Part shown: piece by piece, positions 43,946-55,295 of the stretch
How positions within the stretch are numbered: position 1 is the stretch's first letter
Layout: the number at the start of each line of letters is the position of its first letter
NCBI RefSeq assembly: GCF_030247185.1
Contig: NC_080570.1
Coordinates: 75,558,132 to 75,622,131 of the forward strand
Reading direction: 5' to 3'
DNA: 64,000 nucleotides
Source of the DNA: Malaya genurostris
Lineage: Eukaryota; Arthropoda; Insecta; Diptera; Culicidae
Notes under the pieces: generated by a model
The model's input: the letters and a program-made list of their open reading frames with translations, nothing else
Database searches by the model: none
Told to the model about the DNA's origin: nothing
Program-made: the position numbers and the translations under genes

Positions 43946-45165
43946 ATCTCTTATCGATTTTCACCAGCGGTGTAGGAACCCCACAACAAATAGACATTAT
44001 TTATCACAGCAATGAAATAGACAACATGCGGAAAGTTTGATTTTTCATTAGGCATTATTCGCGTTCCCAACTAAATTACAAAACTGCATTTTTATTCCAC
44101 ATAATGATACGTTTTTCTTGAATAATTACTAAAGGCCTATTGAACAATAATTCTAACCGTTGCCAAATCAATAATGAAGCATATTGTCTGGAGAGTAAAC
44201 TCATACATCGAACATTTATGGTTTATTATTGTTTAGTGAGTAATTGTTTTATGCTAGAAGCACATGTTTGTTCTCATTTTTTTCATGCTTCGTATTCGGT
44301 TCATCAGTGCACGAGCAGTTTAAATTTAACTGCAATTTCCAACTATCAGCTCAATTTGAATCGCTTCCAGCACAACTTAAAAAGCTTTCAGAATGGTACG
44401 GCCGAAAAAAAACTGTTTTGGAGATACGGTTTTGTTTCATTGTGTTTTTCAATCATGGATAAAAACATTACCACCGAGAGAAAAATATTTCACAAATTGG
44501 CAACTTATTATTCGACGTTTTATACGACATACGGGTAAAAGCTAAGCTTATGATGAAAATTAACAGTAGATGTAGTGAAAATGACGATCTCATTAGCAGC
44601 AGAATTAAAGCAACTATCGCGTTTATTGTAGTTTGATTATAAAGTTAAAAGTACAAAAGAGATTGGCTTTATCCTTTTATGGTTTGGAGCTTTCGCTTTG
44701 TTCGTTACCCGGCAGATAGATGTCATTAGTATTCCATTTAGTTACTGCGCATGCGTTAGGAATCGAAGAAGTAATGCCAGATGTACGGATATTTCCGATA
44801 ATTTACGAATTTAGATAAATTTTAGTATTCTACCCTGGATTCTACGGAAATCTGCAGAACTAAATTGTACCCGCAAAAATAACGGTATTTCACTCTCACT
44901 ACTATAAATATGGTCAAATTATGTTCAATATGAAGTCGAGTAGAGGCGTTGCTAAACTAAAGACTAACTCCGCTCCAAGCTGACAGATATGCTTAAAGGC
45001 CTTATTCACAAAGTGCTTTTTACTCCTATTGGGGAAATTATCACGAATTATTTATTTTATATGGCTGCCCATAGATAAATTTTGAAGCTCTGTGAAGTTT
45101 AAGATATCTTTCCCAATTTTCAAATATTGCTATTAGGGGTATAAATAAATTTCGAAATATTCAAA
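43946..45165. other. No gene recognised
   Basis: The 132-codon open frame at 44140-44538 has no motif, no signal and an unusual composition. It is not accepted as a gene. No repeat ends are seen. Confidence 0.4.
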
Positions 45166-46440
45166 GTATTATTTATAGCAAGCCACTATCTTTTCTCATC
45201 TTTCTGCCAATTCACGGATACCCTTATCGAACATTTCACGGATCGATCCATTTTTCGACTTCATCATAAGTCCATGATGCCTCGACCAGTCCATGCTGCC
45301 TCGACCGGAACAAGTAGTAATCAGAAGGAGCAATGTATGGACTATACGGCAGGAAGTCCTACCTCCCATTTGATAGTTTCTAAGTATGTTTTAACCAACT
45401 GTGCAACATATTGGCGAGCAGTATTATGTTGCAAAATTAATTTGTCACATCTTTCGGTGTATGGTGGCCGTTTTTATTGCAATGCTCGGCTCAAACGCAA
45501 CGATTGTCATCGGTAGATCTCCCTCGTGATCTTTTGGTTCAGTTTCAGCAGTTAATAATACACCACTCCCAGTCAGAGCTGCAAATTGTCAGTCATGTCA
45601 AATGACCTTAACAGACTGACTAAAATCATCGTCAACTGTAATCGGTACGGTTAAAGTATCTGTCAAATGAGATACTCGATAGTTCAATGACCAAGTAGAA
45701 GTATACTCAGTCAAAGACAGGTGACGCATTTTGTTCTCTCTCTCTCATTCTCCTATTCCCTGTTGAAGTAAAAAAATTCCATGAGAGTACTAACATAAAC
45801 ATAAATTGATAAAGTTCATTGTTGCTTGTAAAAAGTCATCGGATTTGAGAGTTTATTGGTGTATATGAATTTAATTCAATGTTTATGCTGCTTGATTAAT
45901 ATTCCGTCACATCGTAAACAAGTAGTGACAGAAGAAATGAAGATAACATCAATCGCATCGGCAATCAATGAGCGATTTAAGTTATAACATATCGGCTGTC
46001 AGACACTCAATATATGATGATTGGTAGAGCCTGAACGGTCGTCGGTGATGATGCATGGCCGGGGTATCCAAGCGTTGCCCGACGTTTTGAATTATCGCAA
46101 TGGACCCACTTTTTATCGCCAGTAACAATTCGATGAAAAAAAATCTTTTCTTTTGTACCGTTGAAGCAGTTGTACTTACGTGAATAAACGGATTTCGACG
46201 TCCCTTAGATTCAATTCATACGGTACCCAGCTGCCCATCTTTCGGATCATTTCTGTTGCTTTTAAAAATTAGCTGGCCGAGTAACTTCGAGTGATTTCCA
46301 AAATTCTTCTAGCGTTTGCAATAGGTCTTGATGCAACTATTCCTCCAATTCTTCACCTTCAAACAATATTCGACACGTCCCACAGTGGTCCAAAACTGGA
46401 AAAAGACGGTCAAAAGTCTGTACTAACTTTCACTGATTTT
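45165..46440 (-). pseudogene. Mariner transposase, decayed and interrupted
   Basis: On the minus strand, in several frames, the sequence reads a helix-turn-helix remnant (CIKTYCKR...SLEVTRPA), then SWVPYELN-like text, FFHRIVTGDKKWVHCDNSKR (first catalytic D), LGYPGHASS, then after a gap LGVVY...LLK, DKLILQHNTARQYVAQLVKT (second site, HDN changed to HNT), PYSP-IAPSDYYLFRS (third D) and DKGIRELAERWEKIVA at the C-terminus. This is the standard order of an irritans/mellifera-type mariner. About 450 bp (roughly 45575-46025) of unrelated sequence separates the first and second catalytic regions. Confidence 0.8.
45575..46025. other. Insertion of unknown type in the mariner relic
   Basis: Foreign sequence between mariner segments that should be contiguous. 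Its left edge reads CAGTCAGAGCTGCAAATTGT. No matching inverted end was found at the right edge and no ORF is present. Confidence 0.45.
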
Positions 46441-46828
46441 AAGAGCTAACGTGTCTTCGAAGAAGTTTTACAAGATTATATTACGCTTTTTTTGAAGTCG
46501 CACCTTAATTTTTGTTAAGGAGATAGAACCAATTTCGCATAAAAATAATTTTTTTGTCACAAAATTTTTTTTTCTATTTCATTTTGAAGAAAAAAAAATT
46601 TGAAGTATTTTTTCTGAAGATAGAAATAGTGTAAAAAAAATAGTTTTTGAGATATATTCACTTTATTTTAAAAACAATTTTTTTTGGATTTATCTACGTA
46701 GAATCTACCTCTATTACCTAAGTATCTACTACAAAGTGCGCGTAAACACGCATAAACATGCTTATGCTTGCACGCGCAAATTAAGCAAATTGTTGGAATT
46801 TTTATTTTGTTTACTTTTTGACAAATCA

Positions 46829-46885
46829 CAATATTATAAAAAATCTAAGTGGAACTCGATGCAATTTTTTTAGGCCTTTTCACAG
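46829..46885 (+). repeat. Short repeat shared with 54965-55020
   Basis: AATCTAAGTGGAACTCGATG followed by CAATTTTTTTAGGCC recurs at 54985-55015 in the same orientation. It is probably a fragment of the same repeat as the 48770-48935 / 54780-54945 pair. Confidence 0.5.
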
Positions 46886-46991
46886 TGGGATTTAAATATT
46901 GAAAAACCGAAAAATTATCAAAAGTTCAACACACATTAAAAAAAAGGAAAAATGTTTTCCAATCAAAATATGAAAAAGTATTGCAAAAGTA

Positions 46992-47916
46992 AAGGGTGAT
47001 TTTTTAAGAGCTTGAGAACTTTTTTAAACAATAAAACGCATAAAATTTGCAAAATCTCATCGGTTCTTTATTTTAAACGTTAGATTGGTACATGACATTT
47101 ACTTTTTGAAGATAATTTCATTTAAATGTTGACCGCGGCTGCGTCTTAGGTGGTCCATTCGGAAAATCCGCTTTTTTATCGACAAATTTTGTTCAGCGAT
47201 GAGGCTCATTTCTGGTTGAATGGCTACGTAAATAAGCAAAATTGCCGCATTTGGAGTGAAGAGCAACCAGAAGCCGTTCAAGAACTGCCCATGCATCCCG
47301 AAAAATGCACTGTTTGGTGTGGTTTGTACGCTGGTGGAATCATTGGACCGTATTTTTTCAAAGATGCTGTTGGACGCAACGTTACAGTGAATGGCGATCG
47401 CTATCGTTCGATGCTAACAAACTTTTTGTTGCCAAAAATGGAAGAACTGAACTTGGTTGACATGTGGTTTCAACAAGATGGCGCTACATGCCACACAGCT
47501 CGCGATTCTATGGCCATTTTGAGGGAAAACTTCGGAGAACAATTCATCTCAAGAAATGGACCGGTAAGTTGGCCACCAAGATCATGCGATTTGACGCCTT
47601 TAGACTATTTTTTGTGGGGCTACGTCAAGTCTAAAGTCTACAGAAATAAGCCAGTAACTATTCCAGCTTTGGAAGACAACATTTCCGAAGAAATTCGGGC
47701 TATTCCGGCCGAAATGCTCGAAAAAGTTGCCCAAAATTGGACTTTCCGAATGGACCACCTAAGACGCAGCCGCGGTCAACATTTAAATGAAATTATCTTC
47801 AAAAAGTAAATGTCATGTACCAATCTAACGTTTAAAATAAAGAACCGATGAGATTTTGCAAATTTTATGCGTTTTATTGTTTAAAAAAGTTCTCAAGCTC
47901 TTAAAAAATCACCCTT
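46992..47916 (+). mobile_element. DD41D mariner with perfect 174-bp inverted ends
   Basis: A 925-bp element with TA at 46990-46991 and 47917-47918 and terminal AAGGGTGATTTTTTAAGAGC. The right 174 bp (47743-47916) comprise the last transposase codons plus the 3' UTR. The left 174 bp (46992-47165) are the exact reverse complement, as far as I can read. The true 5' end and the N-terminal third of the transposase are therefore replaced by an inverted copy of the 3' end. The absence of mismatches suggests recent origin. Confidence 0.9.
47165..47809 (+). pseudogene. DD41D-type mariner transposase lacking the DNA-binding N-terminus
   Basis: The frame is open from 47150, but its first residues are encoded by the inverted end; genuine sequence starts at about ENPLFYRQILFSDEAHFWLN. 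Catalytic residues are visible: D in FSDEAHFW, D in WFQQDGATCHTA, and D in CDLTPLDYFLWGYVK. Between the second and third there are 41 residues, the spacing that defines DD41D (rosa-like) transposases. The C-terminus, RRSRGQHLNEIIFKK, stops at TAA 47807-47809. The catalytic domain is uninterrupted. Without the helix-turn-helix region it should not recognise element ends. Confidence 0.88.
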
Positions 47917-48021
47917 TACAAACCTGTACGAAAAGATTTCATTTTTAAACGTGTAAATAGATTGAGTTATCGCGAAGCAACACGTTCTTTAGGATAATAT
48001 ATTGATCGTGCTACGCTTACT

Positions 48022-48636
48022 TAGAGATGTGCGAAGCAGCTCATACCGGTGAGCAGCTCCGAACCGATCAGCTCACTAAAGGGAATCGATTCAATGTATC
48101 AGCTCATCAGCTCATTTAAATTGAACTGAAGGTTTGTTTTGAGCACCGTTTATTTCTGCGCCGTTTTTCTATCATATGCATGATCGAAATCATTGATGCA
48201 CAAAGAACAATGCTATGCGAACTTACTTGTTTGCGAATTATTATTATGTCATATTTGAGAATATATACAAAAGTGGCATCCCTGAATGTACCTTAGCCTA
48301 CTGAGTGAGAGGTATGATTTCTTATTGACAACGGCTCATTCAATCTGTTAAAGAAGGATAGATGCACATTTGGAAGAACAAACAAAAGCTTATGCACACA
48401 TTTCTTCTCATTTATAACTCGCTCTTCAAAAGCCGAAAATCCGTTCAGCTTGTAGCTTGTTTCCACCTTACTCTGTGTATCTGTGACCATTTTCAGAAAT
48501 CTGTGAAAATCTGTGCCATTTTTCACATCTGTGCAAAAAGTTGAGCTGCGGTTCTTTTAAAAAGAGCTGTGAGCTATCAGCTCTTTTTAACGATTCGATT
48601 CACTGGATTAGCTCAGGAACGAATTGCCCATCTTTA
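48022..48636. mobile_element. hAT-type MITE, 615 bp
   Basis: Ends TAGAGATGTGCG and the complement of TAAAGATGGGCA. The flanking 8-bp duplication is CGCTTACT (48014-48021) and CGCTCACT (48637-48644), one mismatch. Both subterminal regions hold many CAGCTC/GAGCTG motifs, as in hAT elements. No transposase; the short overlapping frames at 48293-48544 are chance. Confidence 0.8.
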
Positions 48637-48769
48637 CGCTCACTGCAAAAGTAAGTTACAGGTTTGCATGGTTTCAGCACGGCCATAGTGAAAATTAGTC
48701 ACACGAATAGTACTCAGGATATTCTTATTATAAAATAAATTGGATTAGGAATATAATTTCCTAAAAGTA

Positions 48770-48935
48770 TTGTAAAAGTTTGCTGCTTAATGCAACCTAA
48801 TGCATATTTCGCTTCGGTACAAGGTTTTCTCGAAAAAAATAGGTAAAATGATGTATAACTTTTTCAGAAAAGAATAAACCTATGCATTACCTTCTACATT
48901 CTGGGATTTTATATTTTCTACAATTATTCCTAACA
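48770..48935 (-). repeat. Repeat G, inverted relative to 54780-54945
   Basis: The reverse complement contains GAAGGTAATGCATAGGTTTATTC and AACCTTGTACCGAAGCGAAATATGC, matched at 54822-54913. Nature unknown. Confidence 0.6.
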
Positions 48936-49076
48936 AAGTATGTATAAAAACCTGTTTTAATCCACCTAGTGGTGTAATGATGCCTTTCTCATGTACATAT
49001 AATATTGTGGTATTCTATTCAAAAATTTTCTCTTCGATTTTTGAAAGAAACCAAGTGATTGTTTATGCATTAACTA

Positions 49077-50459
49077 GGGTAAGGGCTCCCTATTTCATCT
49101 CATTTGTAAGGACGTCGCCTTCAAACCCCGATTTAGCCACTAAAATCACTATAACTATTTCATATTACTGCTTCATTCGCCTTGCTCCACGTTGACAATT
49201 GATTCACATTGCTTGAAAATTTAACTAATATTCATAAAACAGCTAAAAACACTTATGATGTGTTCACTACTCTGCTCCTAATTCCATCTCAATGGATTTC
49301 TATCCATCCTATCGTTGATCCTTTATTCATCCTATAAATTAGCAATGGCGACAGCAATCAAAACAAAATATTCCACTATTACACTCTCACCCATGCGTAT
49401 GCGGCTGCCAGATGGCTGACTAAACACCGCCAGCTGGAAAAATATGGCTTGCAGACATTCTGGTGACCGACTGCCTTACCGCTGCCACATATACAACTCA
49501 AACGATACAACCGTACCCACCAGGATTTTTCCACATTATTATTATTGGTAAAAAATTTACTCGTTGAATTATCTAATTAATGGGGCATCTTTTAACATCA
49601 TTTTATTAGTGAAAACAAATAGAACAGATATAGACTTTATACGCAAAGTAATACATATTTTCTATGAAAACATCTGGCATCTTTGTGCACAGCCGATGAA
49701 ACACTCACACACACTTCACAGCGTTATGTTGGCGTATAGCGGAATGAAACCAGTGCTACTAGATTTGCCACAATGGTTATTTCATTAGTATTCAACACGC
49801 TCTTTCTGGTAATATTCGAAGCCAAAACAGCTTTATTTAAATATTAATATCAATAATACAATTAAACTAATGTCACGGATACCAAAAACATACTTTTTGA
49901 TAATAATTTGAAGAAGAAAAACAATTTATTTTTTTTTAACAATATGAGATAACTTGGCAACTTTGCAAAACCAAATAAGATGAAAACAAAGCGCAATCAA
50001 GTGAACTAAGTGAAAAACTTTCATCTCATATTTTAAAAGACTTTTATTGTTTGTCGGGTAGTTTTTGAAGTTTTAAATCGTTAATTAAACAAGTGGCAAG
50101 TGATCATTACTAATTATGAAGTCATCCAGCATTCAATGGTAGTGTAATTGTGCGAAAAAGTGATCATGTTTTGAGACGAATCGATTAGTAGATAATCAGA
50201 AACATTACGAACTGTAAATCTTGAGACGAAAATGTGTCCTAAATTGAAAAGTGAGTTTATTTTTAATGAAAAAAACGATAAACGAAGAATTTGAAACCAT
50301 TTCTTTCAATGGGAAAGTGTGACAATAGCTTTTATAATCATTTTAAAACATTTCAATGTTTGGTTCAGGTAGGTTGTAAAATATTATTCATGTTCAAAGT
50401 AATGAGGTGAAGGGATGAGATGGAAATAGGAGCTCAGATGAAATAGGGAGCCGTTACCC
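49077..50459. mobile_element. 1,383-bp TA-flanked element with GGGTAA ends
   Basis: Ends GGGTAAGGGCTCCCTATTTC and the complement of GGGTAACGGCTCCCTATTTC, flanked by TA (49075-49076 and 50460-50461). The uninterrupted target is readable in copy F9 (GTTATACTAGTTAATGC at 56443-56459), which proves the borders. The right subterminal region repeats the CTCCTATTT...CATCTCAT motif a second time. There is no transposase, so it is non-autonomous. Confidence 0.85.
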
Positions 50460-50774
50460 TAGTATAACATATAGAATGAAACAATGCTTTGATTGTGTAG
50501 GTCATCCTTAAGAGAACGAAATGGGTTCACTATTATATGCACTTCCGGCACCGGAACCCGAGAACCGGTATAATCGAAGTCGGTTCGTACGGCCACCAAC
50601 TAACATGACATACAAACTCTACTAGTACGCACTCTAAATTACGATTTAAATGTTTGTCGCATCCGAAAATATGCAGTAATTTTTTGTAGGACCATAAGAC
50701 CTTTCAATTGACCATAAGATTGGGAATAACGGTTTATAGTCCAGTTTATAACATATCTTACGGTTTTTGTTCCG

Positions 50775-51890
50775 CCAGTTTAAGTGACGGTGTACAATAT
50801 TGAATACACTTTACCCTATAACTCCAGAACCGGAAGTCGGATCCGGATGAAATTCAGGAATTCCGTATGGCACCACGGGACCTTTCATTTGAATCTAAGT
50901 TTGTGGAAATCGGTCGAACCATCGCTGAGAAAAGTGAGTGAGATCCATTTTGGTATATATGACCACAATTTCCGGTACTTCCGGATCCGGATACCGGGAA
51001 CCAGGATAGCCGAAAACGGTTTTTTAGTTGCCCACTGATAATGACTATCGATTTGTGTAGTTTTGATACCAATTTAGAAATTTTTTTACGTTTTTTGTTT
51101 CGCCGGTTTAAGTGACGGTGTACAATATTGAACACACTTTACCCTATAACTCCAGAACCGGAAGTCGGATCCGGATGAAATTCAGGAATTCCGTATGGCA
51201 CCACGGGACCTTTCATTTGAATCTAAGTTTGTGGAAATCGGTCGAACCATCGCTGAGAAAAGTGAGTGAGATCCATTTTGGTATATATGACCACAATTTC
51301 CGGTACTTCCGGATCCGGATACCGGGAACCAGGATAGCCGAAAACGGTTTTTTAGTTGCCCACTGATAATGACTATCGATTTGTGTAGTTTTGATACCAA
51401 TTTAGAAATTTTTTTACGTTTTTTGTTTCGCCGGTTTAAGTGACGGTGTACAATATTGAACACACTTTACCCTATAACTCCAGAACCGGAAGTCGGATCC
51501 GGATGAAATTCAGGAATTACGTATGGGACCACGAGACCTTTCATTTGAATCTAAGTTTGTGGAAATCGGTCGAACCATCGCTGAGAAAAGTGAGTGAGAT
51601 CCATTTTGGTATATATGACCACAATTTCCGGTACTTCCGGATCCGGATACCGGGAACCAGGATAGCCGAAATCGGTTTTTTAGTTGCCCACTGATAATGA
51701 CTATCGATTTGTGTAGTTTTGATACCAATTTAGAAATTTTTTTACGTTTTTTGTTTCGCCGGTTTAAATGACGGTGTACAATATTGAACACACTTTACCC
51801 TATAACTCCGGAACCGGAAGTCGGATCCGGATGAAATTCAGGAATTCCGTATGGGACCACGAGACCTTTCATTTGAATCTAAGTTTGTCA
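50775..51890 (-). repeat. 328-bp tandem array, 3.4 units
   Basis: The marker GTGACGGTGTACAATATTGA starts at 50785, 51112, 51440 and 51768, giving an exact 328-base period. Units 1 and 2 differ at only a few bases. Each unit holds the F-type modules (ACTTCCGG..., CATTTGAATCTAAGTTTGTG, AGTGAGTGAGATCC). The recurring 84- and 93-codon open frames are by-products of the period, not genes. Confidence 0.9.
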
Positions 51891-52016
51891 AAATCGGTTC
51901 AGCCATCTCCGAGAAAACCTAGTGAGATTATTTGACACATACACACACACACAGACATTGCTCAGCTCGATGAACTGAGTCGAATGGTATATGACACTTG
52001 GCCCTCCGGAATTGTG

Positions 52017-53295
52017 AGCACACAGAAAAAAATAAGAGGGTTGTATTCAAGACACGACCGAGCACAATAACATTAAAAATGGAACGTTTCTAGGGTCTTC
52101 ATAATTAATACGAAAATAAAGATGATAATGATGATGATACACTAAACTAAAAACTTATTCAATTGACTAAATACAAACTTGCTCTAGTTTAAGCGCTTAG
52201 ATTGTTAGCGAATGATAAAATTGACAATTAAATTCTTTCTTGATAATTGATTCTATTCAATTTAGATCTCTTTCCACAAATTTTTACGTTGTAAAGTTTT
52301 GAATAACGTCCTTTGACTAGAAATCAATTATGATGAATTCAAAGTTACTTGAAAGCTCAATTTTAGATACAAACCACCTAAAGATTTAAACCTGAACAAA
52401 TGAAACTATTTTATTTCATGATAATAATTTTCGAGAAACGTACAAACTTATTAATTTTATAAATAGTTAATCGATCCAAGAGAAGATTTTACTTATTTTA
52501 ACGAAAAATGTTGTACCAGTAAACTCAGTAATAGTGTAGTTTTATTAATCCTTCTTCAAAATCGTCGATAATCTTCGGAAAGTGTCGGTAAATAATATGG
52601 CAATAATACGAGGAAGAAAATATGTGGAACAATCCGCATAAAATATTTAGTTACTTACATTGATTTTCGCTTTAGCATATTAGGAATATACGGTATGGAT
52701 ACGCAACAATATTCCGAAATTTTGTTCATATTGTAACTTGATGTTATTAACTCATGAATGAACATTGTCATAGTTACAAAGCGTGTAGTCATCAGACGCT
52801 TATTGTTTTGAAGGAAATAATAATTGAACTGAAACTGGCGGTAAACCAAATTCTACGAGGGTTCCTATTCAAACGGTACATGTAAAATCGTAGGTAAACT
52901 TACCTTGAGTTTATCTTTGATACTGTATGATATTGCATCTAATTGTTCTGTATATGTGAGCCTGTGGAACTCATTTATACTACTAAACCGAGGAGGCCGC
53001 TCTTAGACAAGTTTCAGAACGTGGGACAAAACTTGTTCAGTCACATTCAATGAAAAAGATGAATAAAACTATATACTGAATCCATTTGCGCTCCACCGTT
53101 TTGTTCGTATGGGAATGGAGATTTAAGTATGCAACCGATCAGTTGACAACATTTTTGAGCGTACAATATTGAAGCTTTGGAATCATTTAAATTATGAAAA
53201 TCCAGGAGGAACAAGCGCTGCACATTAGATCCAAAAAATCTATCGCCGATAATTCTAAATTGGCCTGATAGTTACCAGAGAACCAAAATAAAACA
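52017..53295. other. No gene recognised
   Basis: AT-rich sequence between F8 and the direct repeat at 53300. No supported feature. Confidence 0.4.
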
Positions 53296-53299
53296 CTCA

Positions 53300-53540
53300 T
53301 TTCAAACCAATTTTTCAATGGTATGCAATCAAAATATTCAGATGACGTTAACTCATAAGTTTAAGTTAAATGTTTCCGAATCGATTGGTTGTTGAATTAT
53401 ATAAATCCATTAACAAATGACTGAGTTATAAGCGTTCAAAATTATGACAGAAAAATGTTACGCGATTAGTTTAGCATGTTTTAAATTGACACCCAGCCTC
53501 GGGAAGCGAAGTGTAAGGCATTTTTAATGGCAAAATCGAC
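53300..53540 (+). repeat. Direct repeat, first copy (partner 53945-54175)
   Basis: Shares TTCCGAATCGATTGGTTGTT, ATGACTGAGTTAT and TAAGGCATTTTTAATG with the second copy, in the same order, at roughly 80% by eye. The two copies lie about 650 bp apart. Neither carries the TG...CA ends of an LTR. Confidence 0.65.
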
Positions 53541-53944
53541 CAAAAATTCGGTAAATACATGGGATATTTCAAAAGAATCGGTAACTACGCTGATTCGGTT
53601 CTTCAATGGCTAGATGATATATAAGATACTCAAGCGAACACGGTGTTGCGCAGACAACAGGAAATTTATCCAACACATAATGCAAAAGCGACAATCCAGC
53701 AAGTGAACTCATATACAATTCAGTCATCAGCTCACTGGACGAGCTACTTGTTTCATTCGCAGTCAAGCATCAACTAGGCAAAGAAATATTGTGCAGCCTA
53801 TATTTATAGATTTCTCTTCATACTACGCAGAACGATGCGGTGTTTTTTATGAATGACGCAAAGCCTCCTATGCCGAACAAGAAGTTGACGTCATTTTGTA
53901 CAACAGGGCTTGGTGGATGAAAACATAGGTCGATTCCAACCATT

Positions 53945-54175
53945 TTTTCAATAGTATACTATTGAAATACTGAAACGACGTCGTCATACATGTTTAAGTT
54001 AAAAGTTTCCGAATCGATTGGTTGTTAAATTATAACAATCCATCAACAAATGACCGAGTTATTAACGTTCAAAATTATGACACAAAAAGGTTACGCGACT
54101 ATTTTCGAAACTTTCAATTGACACCCGGCCCCATATAGTGAAGAGTAAGGCATTTTTAATGCCAAAAATAATGGA
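53945..54175 (+). repeat. Direct repeat, second copy
   Basis: See 53300-53540. It begins near TTTTTTCAATAGTATACTATTG and ends near GCATTTTTAATGCC. The intervening 400 bp has no coding signal. Confidence 0.65.
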
Positions 54176-54630
54176 ATTTACACGACATGTAATTTAATGA
54201 TACCTTGAAATAGGCATCAATTGAATCAAAAACTTGATTGAAATCCATCATCGATGTAAAAGTCAATTAGAATGCCTTGATATCTCAATGAATTATACAA
54301 TATATTTTAATTTACTCTTAGTTTTGCTTTTAACACTCAAACGCTCGGGTTGGGATTTTCATCGATTTTTTTTTCTAAAATTTGTAACTACTGAATAAAT
54401 TGACCGATATTGATGCATTTGGTGTCAGAAAACCGGGTATTCTTTAATTTCATTCTGCCTTAATCGGTGTTGATACGGTCCAAAAACACCGGTGTTATTC
54501 CAGATCGCCTTGGGGTAAGTCGGTTTTGCCATTTGGGGTATTCTATCTAAAAAACTAAAAACGTATATGGGAACAGCTCTGGAACAATCTGAAATGTGCA
54601 AGATTTACTAAAACGCATCAATTTGAATAA

Positions 54631-54769
54631 ACTAATCATTTGGCCAACCATCCCAGAGGGTACTGGAACCGGTTACAAAACTTCTGAAAGACGCAAAAAT
54701 GTTATCAGGAAAAACAAATTCTATGTTAGAATACGAAATAATCTGGGATGGTTGGCCAAATGATTAGTT
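54631..54769. repeat. Perfect 28-bp inverted repeat, 83-base loop
   Basis: AACTAATCATTTGGCCAACC continues with ATCCCAGA (54631-54658), and its exact reverse complement is at 54742-54769. It could be the ends of a very small foldback/MITE or a hairpin transcript template. Confidence 0.85.
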
Positions 54770-54779
54770 CTGTAGTTAG

Positions 54780-55025
54780 TTTGGAATAATTGAAGAAAAT
54801 AAAAAATTCCATATTTTTGTTGAAGGTAATGCATAGGTTTGTTCTTTTCTGGAAAAGTTATACATCATTTCGTCTTTTTTATCTATGATAAAACCTTACA
54901 CCGAAGCGAAATATGCAACTTTATGCAGCTGATTTTTTTCAAAATTTATAGGAAAAGATATGCCCAATACTATAAAAAAAATCTAAGTGGAACTCGACGG
55001 AACTTTTTTTTTAGGCCATTCCAAA
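54780..55025 (+). repeat. Repeat G, forward copy
   Basis: Matches 48770-48935 in reverse and, at its 3' part, 46829-46885. It directly follows the 28-bp hairpin. Confidence 0.55.
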
Positions 55026-55092
55026 GTTAGTTTTAGTTATTGAATTATGACAACCCCCTCAAACTAGTTTTCTAATCATAACTTGATTGAAG

Positions 55093-55212
55093 TTATGTTT
55101 TGCCTTTCTCATATAGAAAGGTTATGCAATCACTTGAAAAACCGACTAGTGAAAATTGGCCCGGAGGGCCAAGTGTCATATACCATTCGACTCAGTTCAT
55201 CGAGCTGAGCAA

Positions 55213-55295
<83 letters not shown>

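Larger units (their letters stand above)
48945..52016 (-). repeat. Family F copy F8 (reverse) with 328-bp array and a TA-element insertion
   Basis: Starts with the F end CCACCTAGTGGTGTAATGATG (48960) and runs in reverse to GACACTTGGCCCTCCGGA near 52016, where it is truncated short of the GCCTTTCTC end. It contains three full 328-bp tandem units plus a partial one (50775-51890). It is interrupted at 49077-50459 by a separate element. F8 is much more similar to F9 (55093-56575) than to any other F copy. Confidence 0.8.

Noticed and set aside
44140..44538. 132-codon plus-strand frame
   Set aside because: No domain, no signal peptide, no splice context, and AT-driven composition. Most likely chance.
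50784..51791. Repeated 84- and 93-codon open frames, also at 55439-56055
   Set aside because: They recur only because the DNA unit repeats every 328 bp. Both strands are open at once and no motif is present.
53300..54175. An LTR retrotransposon bounded by 230-bp direct repeats
   Set aside because: The repeats lack TG...CA ends, there is no primer-binding site or polypurine tract, and no gag or pol remnant lies between them.
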